Source: a virus
Direction: 5' to 3' (one strand)
Virus record (IMG/VR): IMGVR_UViG_3300025930_000011
Location: 1-64,000 of that record
DNA length: 64,000 bases
Under the pieces are notes generated by a model that searched no databases, was not told the DNA's origin, and saw only the letters and a list, made by a program, of their open reading frames with translations. The position numbers and the translations under genes are program-made. Shown one piece after another: positions 6,659 through 14,516 of the stretch. The first letter of the stretch is position 1; each line of letters opens with the position of its first letter.

Positions 6659-6942
6659 ATAATGAGCGCAGTTGCGCGGACTGCCACGAGCGAATCGAAG
6701 GCGCGTATGTGGGAAACGGAAACGGAACCGTAAGTCATCCAAGGTGCTATTACCTGCATCATCCTCCAAGAGTCGCGGTCAGTCTGGGAGATGTGGTTCA
6801 TTCATCGGAAGACCCTGTGTTATCCCGGCAACTCTGTTTGCGATTTCTGAATCGATGTTTGACAGTCGGGGAGCGGAAAGAGTTTGTCAATCGATTCAAT
6901 ATCGAGATAGCCGCAGCGCACGCGCGAAGGATTGCCCAATGA
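6637..6942 (+). CDS. Small zinc-finger-like phage protein
   Basis: 101 aa. CADCHERIEGAYVGNGNGTVSHPRCYYLH contains CxxCH...Hxx-C, a likely single zinc site. The start is uncertain: ATG 6637 has GGAAGG 5 nt upstream, while ATG 6655 has GGAGG and an ATGA overlap with the small peptide before it. Function unknown. Confidence 0.6.
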   Translation: MEAKTVMNNERSCADCHERIEGAYVGNGNGTVSHPRCYYLHHPPRVAVSLGDVVHSSEDPVLSRQLCLRFLNRCLTVGERKEFVNRFNIEIAAAHARRIAQ

Positions 6943-7163
6943 TGGCTCAATCGACCTGGGAGCAAGTAGAGCGCGGCACTCACCGCTGGGAACTTCGGCA
7001 TGGTGAGAGAAATGAAGTTCGAGCTACCGTGTGGCTGGAGCAAGGCTACTGGCACTGGTCTGTACCAGGAGGCGGTATTCCCAAGAGAGGAATGCGGAAA
7101 GTGTTTCGCGAGGCCACGGTGGAGGCTGAGGGTGAGGCGGCGAAGAAAGGGAAGAGGGCGTAA
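6939..7163 (+). CDS. 74-aa phage protein
   Basis: Starts MMAQSTWEQVERGTHRWELRHG at the ATGA overlap with the previous gene. Rich in Trp and Glu/Arg, predicted as a short beta sheet (RWELRHG, EVRATVWLEQGYWHWSVP) plus a C-terminal basic helix. It shares its last base with the next start codon. Unrecognised. Confidence 0.6.
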   Translation: MMAQSTWEQVERGTHRWELRHGERNEVRATVWLEQGYWHWSVPGGGIPKRGMRKVFREATVEAEGEAAKKGKRA

Positions 7164-7780
7164 TGATCGAGGTCAGGCAAGCGGGGTTCTCCATCACCAG
7201 ATCGCTCGTGCGGTTTTTGTTGGAGCGGGCCGCTAATTATAAGTGGTCGATTCAGGGATTCGGAATGCTTCGCCTGTATCTCGATGGTGACCACGAGCCA
7301 CGTCTGAACATCTGGGATAGCCGGTATCGCATCCCGAACGTTTCAATGATGCACACTCACCCCTGGGATTTCGCGTCTCTTGTAGTCGCGGGTGAGTTGA
7401 CGAATATCCGGTATGTCGAAGCCGCGCCCTCCGAGCAGCACAGAATCATCGAGGTTCACTCTTCGCAAATCAAGCCCGGGCCTGGTGGTGGGCTCCGGCG
7501 CCATGCTGGTGAAGTTCTGGAGGAGCGCGAGGTTTGCCGTTTCATGGCTCAGCGCGAAGAGGTGTATTGCCCCGGGGACGTCTATTTTCAGTTAGCAGAC
7601 GAGATTCATGTCAGCCTGCCCTCTGATGGCTGTATCACGATCAATCTGAGGGAGCGAGTTGGTGCGGATGTTGCGAGAACATTTTGGCCTCGCGGAACTG
7701 ATTGGGTCTCAGCGGAGCCTCGCGTGGCTACGGCGGAGGAAGTTGCCGATATTACTCAATTGGCATTGCGTGGATTATGA
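7163..7780 (+). CDS. Cupin-like protein
   Basis: 205 aa. Residues 45-160 show cupin features: HTHPWDFASLVVAGELTNIRY (His-x-His with a Gly-Glu further on) and a later CPGDVYFQLADEIHVS supplying the second motif His. Such folds usually hold a metal in a beta-barrel, but substrate and reaction cannot be told. It is translationally coupled at both ends, in the middle of the early gene block. Confidence 0.5.
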   Translation: MIEVRQAGFSITRSLVRFLLERAANYKWSIQGFGMLRLYLDGDHEPRLNIWDSRYRIPNVSMMHTHPWDFASLVVAGELTNIRYVEAAPSEQHRIIEVHSSQIKPGPGGGLRRHAGEVLEEREVCRFMAQREEVYCPGDVYFQLADEIHVSLPSDGCITINLRERVGADVARTFWPRGTDWVSAEPRVATAEEVADITQLALRGL

Positions 7781-8625
7781 CCGCCCTCGACTCTCTTCCC
7801 CCACTCGCTAACAAAACCACACTGCTGAAACAGTGCGGCTGGACTCCAGGCCTCATTACCTTGTTACTCGGGAAGCCAGATTTAGAGAAGCGAAAAGCCA
7901 AAGGCTCCTACCGCTGGGTAGAGCACCTGTACTCAAGAGATCGAGTAATGGAAGCGATGCGCGATCCCCGGTTTATCGCACGAGCAGAGGCCCGTCAGCA
8001 GCGTGCAGAGCTTCAGGCACAACGGAAAGCTCAGATCCCCCAGCATTACGGCGGCAACTGGAGAGACGCGCTCCCGGAGGCCTGCGCAGGGATGTTCTCT
8101 TTAAACCGGTATGCCAAGCACCGGAGATGCTCCGAGCTTCATAAAGTCGAAATCTACCGGCTGAAAAATGCGCTCATCGAAGCACTTTACCGGCATGGTT
8201 ACTGCTCGGCATCGTGGATACATCGGCTCGTGCTTGAGGCGCAACTGTGCCGCGGATGCGGAGGCGCTGGGGATCTCGACTGTGAGCGGTGCGGAGGATC
8301 GGGGATCTATCGCAGCGCACGCACACTTGAATTCTGGTGCTTTCAATTTGAAGTTGCCGGGAAGCGGTTCTGCTGGCATCAGCCGCTCGATCTCGTGAAA
8401 TTTTCGCCTCTCGCATCAGTACCTCCCCAGGAGTGGAAAGAGTTCGAGAAGGAAAAGCCTGTGCCGTTGAGAAAGGATCAGTTCGCGAGGGCGAAAGAGT
8501 TGCTCGATTGGGTGATCCGGGAGGCCGGTGGTAGCGGCGAGAACTGGGTGAAGCAGGAGGTCTCGCAAAGGGGAGCAGTTGGCCCTTTTGACTTGGCGCG
8601 GGTTGCTGGGTGGTCCGTTGTTTGA
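7777..8625 (+). CDS. Hypothetical protein with DnaJ-type zinc-finger motif
   Basis: 282 aa from the ATG at 7777 (ATGA overlap). Around residues 160-180 it contains CRGCGGAGDLDCERCGGSGIY, two CxxCxGxG-type knuckles like the DnaJ central zinc finger. N-terminal residues 10-60 may contain a small HTH (LLKQCGWTPGLITLLL). A charged C-terminal helix follows. The knuckles suggest nucleic-acid or protein binding; no enzyme motif is visible. Confidence 0.6.
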   Translation: MTALDSLPPLANKTTLLKQCGWTPGLITLLLGKPDLEKRKAKGSYRWVEHLYSRDRVMEAMRDPRFIARAEARQQRAELQAQRKAQIPQHYGGNWRDALPEACAGMFSLNRYAKHRRCSELHKVEIYRLKNALIEALYRHGYCSASWIHRLVLEAQLCRGCGGAGDLDCERCGGSGIYRSARTLEFWCFQFEVAGKRFCWHQPLDLVKFSPLASVPPQEWKEFEKEKPVPLRKDQFARAKELLDWVIREAGGSGENWVKQEVSQRGAVGPFDLARVAGWSVV

Positions 8626-8676
8626 GGGTTTGGGAGGGAATGCATCGTGATGAAGGATTTGCGCAGAGGAGTTCGA

Positions 8677-9066
8677 ATGGCAGAACGAAATCAGGAAGAT
8701 CAAACGGTGAAGGTGGAGCAGGCGGCTGATATTATCACGATCCTTGCCTCACTGAGTCGGGGAAACTTCATCGTGGAGACAGGCAGGAAGTGCTGGGAGC
8801 TGACAGAGGCGATTGTCGACGTCCGCGCCAAAGGAAAGCTGGTAATCACCCTCGATATTGAGCCGGGTGGATTTGCCAAGGATGGGCGAGTGAATCAGTT
8901 CGTGATTCGCCCGGAAGTGAAGATCACCAAGCCCGAGCATCCTCAGGGCAAGTCGATCTTCTTTGTGACCCCGGATAACAAGCTAACGCGGAACGATCCG
9001 GACCAGGAAGAGTTGGAATTCTCATCATCATCAGAAAAGGAAGGCGATACGAATGGCAGACGTTAA
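8677..9066 (+). CDS. Phage protein preceding DUF2303 gene
   Basis: 129 aa from ATG 8677, chosen for AGGAG 5 nt upstream; GTG/ATG codons at 8647-8650 are alternatives. Contains VEQAADIITILASLSRGNFIVETGRKCWELTEAIVDVRAKGKLVITLDIEP, an alpha-beta domain often found next to DUF2303 genes in phages. An acidic/serine tail (EELEFSSSSEKEG) follows. It overlaps the next start by 14 bp. Likely part of the early recombination/replication module. Confidence 0.6.
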   Translation: MAERNQEDQTVKVEQAADIITILASLSRGNFIVETGRKCWELTEAIVDVRAKGKLVITLDIEPGGFAKDGRVNQFVIRPEVKITKPEHPQGKSIFFVTPDNKLTRNDPDQEELEFSSSSEKEGDTNGRR

Positions 9067-9946
9067 TATTGACGCGAATGTTTTGAGGGATGCGGTGGAG
9101 CTGGGCCAGCGGCTCGGTGAGCCTATGGTAGTGGGCGAAGGGATCGAGATCCCCTATGCGGTAGTGCCGAAGAATGCGGACTTGGTTCCGCTGCTTCATC
9201 TGAAGTACCCCTACGGTCTGCCGCCGCGCAAACCGGATCATATCAAGGCATCAGTGGCGCTTGGGGATGCTGCGAGTTTCTGCCGGTACGTGAAGCTGTA
9301 TCAGGATGAAACTACGCGAGTGTTCGCAAGTCCCGAGCAGTTCGGTTTTCGCGCCATTCTCGATTACCACCCGGCGATTCAGAAGCAGGTGGGCGATGGA
9401 AGCCCTGAGGCCGCCGATCTAGCCCCGGCGCCCGCCTCAGCTAACTTCACCGATCACAGTGCCACGCTGACCTTGAAGCGCTCGGACCAGTGGAACCTCT
9501 GGATGGCGAAAAACGAAAAGGCAATTCCACAAGCTGAGTTTGCGGAGTTCGTGGAAGACAACTACCGCGACATTGCGAGCCCTCCGCCTGCGGTGATGCT
9601 GGAAGTCGCCCGCGACCTAAAAGCCACCATTGATGTCAACTTTGCCTCCAAGGTTACGTCAAAGAATGGCGCGGTGCAGCTCGCCTACCAGGAAGTTGTA
9701 ACTGCCGGAGTGGGTCCGGCGGGCAACATGGAAATACCGGATACCTTCTCAATTCTGATTCCAGTATTCTATGGCGAAAAGCCTGTTCAGATCGAGGCGC
9801 GCCTGCGATTCCGGATTGCCAATGGAAAGTTGACCTTCATTTACAAGCTATACCGGCCTTTGGAGCTTCTCGCGGATGCATTCCAGTTGGCCGCGGTAAA
9901 GATCGGGGAAACGCTGGGGACTGACGTACTGCTCGGCTCGCTCTAA
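9053..9946 (+). CDS. DUF2303 (YfdQ-like) family protein
   Basis: 297 aa, the usual family length. Features of the family are visible: an N-terminal helix followed by PYAVVPKNADLVPL, FCRYVKLYQDETTRVFA near residue 80, WNLWMAKNEKAIPQAEFAEFVEDNYRDI near 150, and a C-terminal IPDTFSILIPVFYG...ARLRFRI...YKLYRP. The family is common in early regions of temperate phages and in the prophage gene yfdQ. Its biochemical role is unknown. Confidence 0.8.
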   Translation: MADVNIDANVLRDAVELGQRLGEPMVVGEGIEIPYAVVPKNADLVPLLHLKYPYGLPPRKPDHIKASVALGDAASFCRYVKLYQDETTRVFASPEQFGFRAILDYHPAIQKQVGDGSPEAADLAPAPASANFTDHSATLTLKRSDQWNLWMAKNEKAIPQAEFAEFVEDNYRDIASPPPAVMLEVARDLKATIDVNFASKVTSKNGAVQLAYQEVVTAGVGPAGNMEIPDTFSILIPVFYGEKPVQIEARLRFRIANGKLTFIYKLYRPLELLADAFQLAAVKIGETLGTDVLLGSL

Positions 9947-9971
9947 AACTCACTCAAGGTCATTCCCCGGT

Positions 9972-10373
9972 ATGAAAACTCAGGACGAAAACCGCGCAGC
10001 ATGGGCCGCGCACGTCGAATACCTGCGCACGCTTCCCTGCGAGAATCTCGACCCATCGACTCTCGATCAGGTGGAGCGTGCCATTCGGCGCTTCCCCTAT
10101 CCCGCAATCTCCGATGCTGTGATGCAGATCAACGGCGGATGGATCTGTAGGCTCAAGTATGATTTGTGCCTCGCCTGGCTGCTGCAAAACGGCTGCATCG
10201 AGCCCTCTGGCTTCGGCGTCTTCCGGATCGACCGGCGAAAACTTCCTCTGATCGAAGTAGAGAATCCCATCGCAGATGCAATTGATGCGGCGCGGATTCC
10301 AGAGAGGCGATCGAGCGCGCCGGTAGAGCCGAGTAAAGCCGAGATTGCCGCGCAATGGGGGCTCTTTGCCTGA
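9972..10373 (+). CDS. Hypothetical phage protein
   Basis: 133 aa, no recognised family. Mostly helical, with a possible small winged-helix core (RRFPYPAISDAVMQINGGWICRLKYDLCLAWLLQNG, FGVFRIDR). It sits directly upstream of the replication gene, so a role as replication accessory or regulator is possible but unproven. Confidence 0.55.
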   Translation: MKTQDENRAAWAAHVEYLRTLPCENLDPSTLDQVERAIRRFPYPAISDAVMQINGGWICRLKYDLCLAWLLQNGCIEPSGFGVFRIDRRKLPLIEVENPIADAIDAARIPERRSSAPVEPSKAEIAAQWGLFA

Positions 10374-10433
10374 TACCGATTCCGCTTCCGCTCCCGCTGT
10401 TCCCCTGCCCGTAGTTTCGTTGGTGACCCACGA

Positions 10434-11264
10434 ATGAGCCTCTGGTTCCGGATGTACACCGGCATCGTCAACAATGCCAAGATTCAATCTCTGCCCACGC
10501 CATTATTCAAGGCTTGGGTGAATTTATTGTGTCTCGCGAAAGACAACGGAGGCGCGCTCCCGCCTCTCCCGGATATCTCCTTCCAGCTCCGATGCACCGA
10601 GGCGCAGGCGAAGAAATGGATCTCGGATCTGTCTGACCGCCGGCTGTTCGATGAGTCAAGCGATGGAGCCGGAGGAAAGGAAATCTGCCCTCATGACTGG
10701 GAGCAGCACCAGTACGTTTCCGACGTTTCAACCAACCGCGTAAAGAAGTTTCGGGAAACGCAAAAGAAACTGCGAGGAAACGTTTCAGTAACGCACTCAG
10801 AGACAGAGCAGAGACAGAGCAGAGACAGAGCAGATTCAGAAACAGAAACTTTTGCGGCGGCTGCGGCGCACACGCCCAAGCCGCCGCCGCCGAGCCTCCA
10901 GGGATGGCCGGTGACGACGGAAAGAATCGCGCGGAGGTTCCCCTCAGTCGATGATGAGATGGTCTGCCGGATCGCCTCCGCCGCGTGCGCGATTGACCCT
11001 GGAATCACTGATGATTCTCTTGCCCAAGTGATTGATTCTGAATGGAAGCCCGGGCAAAACTCCGCCGCGCTGTTTCTCAAAACCGTACCCGCAATTCTGC
11101 GCAATCGGGCCGCCGAAACTGCGGTGCGCAAGGCGGCTGAGGAGCGCAATCTGCGTGATGCGGAGGCAAGAATTCTTGAGATTTATTCCCGATCGGATGC
11201 GGAAACTCGTCTTGATCTGGAAAAAAGTTGGCCAGAACTTTCGGACAAGTGGCCGAAAAAATAG
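10434..11264 (+). CDS. Phage replication initiator-like protein
   Basis: 276 aa. The N-terminal 110 residues (SLWFRMYTGIVNNAKIQSLP, CTEAQAKKWISDLSDRRLF, ICPHDWEQHQYVSDVSTNRVKKFRE) match the winged-helix start of phage replication proteins, with the typical W-x-x-hQ-Y-x-SD-x-S-x-x-R-V-x-x-[FY]R signature. A low-complexity linker at about 120-160 is encoded over three 11-bp tandem DNA repeats. The C-terminal helices may recruit a helicase or loader. By analogy with lambda O the origin may lie within the gene. Confidence 0.65.
   Translation: MSLWFRMYTGIVNNAKIQSLPTPLFKAWVNLLCLAKDNGGALPPLPDISFQLRCTEAQAKKWISDLSDRRLFDESSDGAGGKEICPHDWEQHQYVSDVSTNRVKKFRETQKKLRGNVSVTHSETEQRQSRDRADSETETFAAAAAHTPKPPPPSLQGWPVTTERIARRFPSVDDEMVCRIASAACAIDPGITDDSLAQVIDSEWKPGQNSAALFLKTVPAILRNRAAETAVRKAAEERNLRDAEARILEIYSRSDAETRLDLEKSWPELSDKWPKK
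10799..10831 (+). repeat. Three perfect 11-bp tandem repeats (origin iteron candidate)
   Basis: AGAGACAGAGC occurs three times without spacing. As 11 is not a multiple of 3, the peptide cycles through frames (ETEQRQSRDRADSE), implying that the DNA rather than the protein is conserved. The repeats sit inside the replication-initiator-like gene, the position of the origin iterons in lambda. Confidence 0.6.
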
Positions 11265-11269
11265 CAACT

Positions 11270-11527
11270 ATGCCACGGAAATCTAGCAACAAATCCGCGA
11301 AAAAAGTTGAGCTACCCGCCGGGTGTTACGTCTGCAAGGGCGCTCCGTTTGTGAGTGGTGTTGACCTGTTCGGAAACCACGGCTCGCGGCGCTGCGACTG
11401 TGCGCGGGGCCGGGTACTCAGGGCGATCGACATCGCGCGAAATAACAAACAGCCTCAGCAGCAGAAGCTGACTCCGGCTGCCTCCGCCTCCGCGCCTCAC
11501 TCAGCACAGACCGGTGGCGAATCATGA
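11270..11527 (+). CDS. Small Cys-rich phage protein
   Basis: 85 aa from ATG 11270, 5 bp after the replication gene stop. Residues 18-45 carry CYVCKGAPFV...RRCDCARG, four cysteines in two CxC/CxxC pairs, a likely zinc site. The tail is basic then Ala/Gln/Ser-rich. Probably a replication or nucleic-acid accessory by position. It overlaps the next start by ATGA. Confidence 0.55.
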   Translation: MPRKSSNKSAKKVELPAGCYVCKGAPFVSGVDLFGNHGSRRCDCARGRVLRAIDIARNNKQPQQQKLTPAASASAPHSAQTGGES

Positions 11528-11811
11528 GAGGCAACGTCTCTCGCTCGATCATGCTGGGACGTGCGCTCAGAGAGGTGCTGCAGCCTCCGCGCCACAAGCC
11601 CAAGGCCTGGGCGAGAGTCACGCTTCAGGCTCTCGCATATGTCAAGATCGGGAGGATTCATGTCGACTGGAGATGCTCCAAGCTGCAGTGTCAGTACAGT
11701 AATTCGGCTTCGATGATCGTCCCGATCTCTGGGCCTCTCGTACCGTTCCTCGGCCGCTGTCCCTGGTGCTGCCCAAAGGCGCCAACCCCCACGATCAAAC
11801 ATTTGTCTTGA
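11524..11811 (+). CDS. Hypothetical basic phage protein
   Basis: 95 aa, starting in an ATGA overlap. Contains scattered cysteines (WRCSKLQCQY, GRCPWCCP) and a basic N-terminus; the last four Cys could form a zinc site. It ends just before a non-coding stretch with a possible promoter. Unrecognised. Confidence 0.45.
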   Translation: MRGNVSRSIMLGRALREVLQPPRHKPKAWARVTLQALAYVKIGRIHVDWRCSKLQCQYSNSASMIVPISGPLVPFLGRCPWCCPKAPTPTIKHLS

Positions 11812-11836
11812 CAATCTTTTCACTTTCCTGTTAAAC
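11808..11836 (+). promoter_or_regulatory. Weak sigma70-type promoter candidate
   Basis: TTGACA (11808-11813, perfect -35) is followed after 17 bp by TTAAAC (11831-11836, a poor -10). It would drive the rightward genes from 12066. The strong -35 but weak -10 makes this tentative. Confidence 0.3.
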
Positions 11837-12065
11837 CTGTTATCCAGAAGCACGCAATGCAACACACGACGCGCCTCTTAGTTCCAATTGCAAAGTAGTA
11901 GAACGCGTACCACCACAGTCAACCCCCTGCCGCCACCTGCAACACGGTGAGCGTGCTCGTGTCTTCGGATACCAAATATCTGAGGCCACGAATGACGTCA
12001 GGCTGAAATAGTGCCTGGCGATCTCGGGCGCGAAATGCGCCTGAAACCAATCTTGGGCTGAATAG
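11837..12065 (+). other. Non-coding stretch before gene at 12066
   Basis: About 230 bases with no credible gene on either strand. A hairpin GGCGC-GAAAT-GCGCC (12027-12041) without a T-run is visible. The stretch may be the leader of the next transcript. Confidence 0.35.
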
Positions 12066-12428
12066 GTGGACGTGTCTAAAAAACAACATAAGAGGCAATC
12101 TGCTGTTACTGTGGCGAATCCTCCCATCGGTGGAGATACCCACGTGGACTATGCCACGGCGAAGCGGTATGTGCGCTGCGGTCGAGCCCGGTTCGATTCA
12201 AGCGGCCGGCTGGTGATCAAGTACGGCAGCTCCGTAGATCACGGAAGCGGCGGCCTCAGACTCAAGGGCAAGCCCAATCTACAACTGCTGGTCACTGAGT
12301 TCTCTGGTCTCGATGCATTCCCTGGTAGAGCCGTGATGCCTCCCTCTCCCACTGTGTTGCGCAATATGGGCGGATCGTACCGTGGTCCGTTGCGGCCTCC
12401 GATGATGCGCTCGTCAAGTAACTGCTGA
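12066..12428 (+). CDS. Small phage protein before HNH gene
   Basis: 120 aa from GTG 12066 (GTG 12072 possible). Residues 25-55 (VDYATAKRYVRCGRARFDSSGRLVIKY) match a short motif recurring in phage proteins near terminase genes (A.RYV.RGRA.F...G.L.F). The C-terminal half is disordered and Pro/Gly/Ser-rich. It ends 2 bp before the HNH gene. Confidence 0.5.
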   Translation: MDVSKKQHKRQSAVTVANPPIGGDTHVDYATAKRYVRCGRARFDSSGRLVIKYGSSVDHGSGGLRLKGKPNLQLLVTEFSGLDAFPGRAVMPPSPTVLRNMGGSYRGPLRPPMMRSSSNC

Positions 12429-12430
12429 AC

Positions 12431-12925
12431 ATGCCGTCTCTTGCAAAGCGTCCGTGTTCGGTGTGTGGTCAGCTCGGCTGCAGTGCGCATCGGCGTGACT
12501 ACAGCTATCGCAACACAACGGCAGGCCGAGGTTATGACAAGCGTCACAGGCGACTGAAGCTGCTCTGTCATATGCGTGACGAGTGGCGTTGTGTCGACTG
12601 TGGATGGGAGCCAGAGATTGTCAGGGATTTCCGGGAATCTGGCTTGGGACTGCCTTCGGTCGAGGCCATCATCGAGGCCGGAAAGATCGCGTTTGCGAAA
12701 GGCGAGCGCCACCTCCATGCAGACCATCAGATCCCAATTGAGCAGGCCGAAGACTTGAAGCTGGATCTCGACAACTACAAGACCCGATGCAATGTCTGCC
12801 ACGCCAGTAAGACAGCGCGTGAGGATGGCGGATTTGGTCACTCGGTAGTCGTTTCAAAGTCGCGCAATCCGCGTGATTCGAGCGCGCAAAGCGCCTCTGT
12901 GTCACCGTTTCAATCGGTCGTGTAG
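12431..12925 (+). CDS. HNH endonuclease (packaging-associated type)
   Basis: 164 aa. Two zinc pairs are visible (CSVCGQLGCSAH near the N-terminus; CVDCG and CNVCHASK around the core), with the HNH centre HADHQIPIEQ...DNYKTRCNVCHASKT. HNH proteins of this kind, next to terminase genes, stimulate cos cleavage in HK97-like phages (HK97 gp74), and this gene directly precedes the small terminase. The C-terminus is serine-rich and disordered. Confidence 0.85.
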   Translation: MPSLAKRPCSVCGQLGCSAHRRDYSYRNTTAGRGYDKRHRRLKLLCHMRDEWRCVDCGWEPEIVRDFRESGLGLPSVEAIIEAGKIAFAKGERHLHADHQIPIEQAEDLKLDLDNYKTRCNVCHASKTAREDGGFGHSVVVSKSRNPRDSSAQSASVSPFQSVV

Positions 12926-13109
12926 ACGTGTGCAGACGTCAGCGGGTGGTTACATGCGACGTTGATATGACAGGGGTTGCGCTTCTAGCTACGTAGTACT
13001 ACGTAGTAGGGCGGGGGGGAGGGGTGGGTCGAATCTCTGCATCGAAGGCCCCTGTGACCCTAGCTGGGGTTAACGCGAAAAATCCCAGGTTATCGATGTC
13101 GAAGTTTTG
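12926..13109 (+). other. Intergenic region, candidate cos/packaging site
   Basis: The gap between the HNH and small-terminase genes holds CTACGTAGTA repeated twice in tandem (12989-13008), each copy containing the palindrome CTACGTAG. A G-rich run (GGGCGGGGGGAGGGG, about 13009-13025) follows directly. In HNH-plus-P27 terminase phages the cos site usually lies here. Which bases are cut cannot be read from the sequence. Confidence 0.45.
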
Positions 13110-13643
13110 ATGGGAATTCGTGGTCCAATTCCGAAATCAGCCGAGTCGAGGGAGTTTGAGGGTGGTGCAGCGCACCGTCCGATGCCTCCGGGCCGTCCGC
13201 CGTCCGCCTTCGGAGTGCCAGAGAAGCCGAAGGGTATGCCGGCCGCGGCGAGGCGCTTCTGGGATTTCTACGTTGAGCAGATGCAGTTCAATGGAACCCT
13301 GCGGCCGATCGACGGGCCATGCCTTGAGATGGTCTGCACGCTCAGTGCCGACCTGCAGCAGCTTGAGCGGGAGAAGCGGAAGCTGATCCGACAGCGGAAG
13401 GCCCAGGCGAAAACCGATAACCGGGTGATCATGGGCGGCGCGACGCTCGAGTTCGAGGTTACGGTGGAAGGCCGGCGTCTTGAGCAGACGTTTAACGGCA
13501 AGCGGTCTCAGTTGCGGGCGCTGTGCGACCGATACGGGCTCAACCCCATGGCAGGATCCAGATTACAAACCGGCGAATCGGCTCTGGCGCCAGGCCGGGC
13601 AGTGCAGGCAGAAGTGAATGAAATTGAATCGCTCATTCAGTAG
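13110..13643 (+). CDS. terS: Terminase small subunit (P27 family)
   Basis: 177 aa from ATG 13110 (TTG 13107 possible). The opening GIRGPIPKS..., the proline linker and PKGMPAAARRFWDFYVEQMQFNGTLRPIDGPCLEMVCTLSADLQQLE are typical of P27-like small terminases. The C-terminal RSQLRALCDRYGLNPMAGSRL is the family ending. It recognises phage DNA for packaging and acts with the large subunit at 14507. Confidence 0.85.
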   Translation: MGIRGPIPKSAESREFEGGAAHRPMPPGRPPSAFGVPEKPKGMPAAARRFWDFYVEQMQFNGTLRPIDGPCLEMVCTLSADLQQLEREKRKLIRQRKAQAKTDNRVIMGGATLEFEVTVEGRRLEQTFNGKRSQLRALCDRYGLNPMAGSRLQTGESALAPGRAVQAEVNEIESLIQ

Positions 13644-13971
13644 CCATCAGGAGCAGCTCGGCTTGAAGTTCCGTATCGACTCCGGGTTGCCTCTTACGGT
13701 TTCCCCGCGATCAATGGCAAGTGTCGCCCGCCGCGAATTCTCCTCAACTCCCGATGCTTCGCTCCCTGACCGCCAATTCAAAATCATGCGCTACGCGGAG
13801 AAGGTGGCTCTGTTGCGGAATCTGAGGCGCAGTTACCGGCGGGCCGTTCAGCGTAAAGCCGGCGGAAGTGCCGCTCTCTATGCAGCGACTCCGGAAGGCC
13901 GGCGGGTTCATCGCACCATGCAGACGTTGATGCAGCAAATTGCGGCGGAGCGCAACTCTCTGTGCGGGTGA
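13618..13971 (+). CDS. Small protein in terminase cluster
   Basis: 117 aa overlapping the small terminase by 26 bp. The C-terminal half is basic and helical (MRYAEKVALLRNLRRSYRRAVQRKAGG). The last residues IAAERNSLCG are encoded by the first of two 28-bp direct repeats. ATG 13713 is an alternative start. Unrecognised, but the position between terminase genes suggests a packaging accessory. Confidence 0.5.
   Translation: MKLNRSFSSHQEQLGLKFRIDSGLPLTVSPRSMASVARREFSSTPDASLPDRQFKIMRYAEKVALLRNLRRSYRRAVQRKAGGSAALYAATPEGRRVHRTMQTLMQQIAAERNSLCG
13942..13969 (+). repeat. 28-bp direct repeat, left copy
   Basis: GCGGCGGAGCGCAACTCTCT then GTG, a variable base, then GGGT. It spans the end of the gene at 13618 and the GTG start of the gene at 13962. 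The right copy (14487-14514) has one mismatch. Confidence 0.9.
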
Positions 13972-14516
13972 TCAGTGCCGAATCTCGGAAGTTGCTCATC
14001 GAGCACATGTGTGAAGTTATTCAGCGGGTTATCTCAACTGGCCAGAAGATTGACCTGTACATTCCAGCTCAGTGTTACCCAATGAGCATGGGTGACCAGG
14101 AGGGCGCGTTTTATGCCGCGCAGAGAATTTGCAACGCTTCCGGGCGGGTGTCCCGGCAATTCCGATCTGACGGTGATTGCATTTTTCCTAGAGGGGCAGA
14201 TGCTGCGCAGTTGGCAGACCGGCGAGCTTTACGGTTGGAAAAAGAGCGTGCGGCTGAGGTAGTCCGTGTTGAGAAAGAAGCCGCTAGGCATCTGCGCGAT
14301 CAGGAGATCCGGCAGAGGATTGCTTGCGGGCATTCGGTTGTTGATGTTGCTGAGCAGTTAGGGATTTCATCTCAGACGGTGCGCAACGTATCTGGTGTTA
14401 GGCGCCAGCGGCACTTTGAGCTTTCCTTTTCCCATGACCTGGAAGACATTCAGGAAATGTTACTTCGTATCGACAGGCCGAAAACCGCGGCGGAGCGCAA
14501 CTCTCTGTGTGGGTAG
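13962..14516 (+). CDS. HTH protein on a direct-repeat-flanked insert
   Basis: 184 aa from GTG 13962. A resolvase-like HTH is visible at about residues 125-150 (IACGHSVVDVAEQLGISSQTVRNV), preceded by a long charged helix (ALRLEKERAAEVVRVEKEAARHLRDQEI). The N-terminus is unrecognised. Both its start and its C-terminal AAERNSLCG lie in 28-bp direct repeats, so the gene is exactly one repeat-to-repeat unit and looks inserted between a terminase-cluster gene and terL. Its base composition appears somewhat less GC-rich than its neighbours. Confidence 0.6.
   Translation: MRVISAESRKLLIEHMCEVIQRVISTGQKIDLYIPAQCYPMSMGDQEGAFYAAQRICNASGRVSRQFRSDGDCIFPRGADAAQLADRRALRLEKERAAEVVRVEKEAARHLRDQEIRQRIACGHSVVDVAEQLGISSQTVRNVSGVRRQRHFELSFSHDLEDIQEMLLRIDRPKTAAERNSLCG
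14487..14514 (+). repeat. 28-bp direct repeat, right copy
   Basis: Same sequence as 13942-13969 with one mismatch (T for C at 14510). It covers the end of the HTH gene and the GTG start of the large terminase. The two copies are 545 bp apart. Confidence 0.9.

Noticed and set aside
10799-10831. CRISPR-like array
   Set aside because: The 11-bp repeats have no spacers; no other regularly spaced repeats with unique spacers were seen in the window.
12027-12041. GGCGC-GAAAT-GCGCC hairpin as a terminator
   Set aside because: No T-run follows and it lies ahead of, not behind, a gene.
11840-12127. 95-codon leftward frame before the HNH region
   Set aside because: Unnatural composition, no ribosome site, overlaps a better-supported rightward gene.
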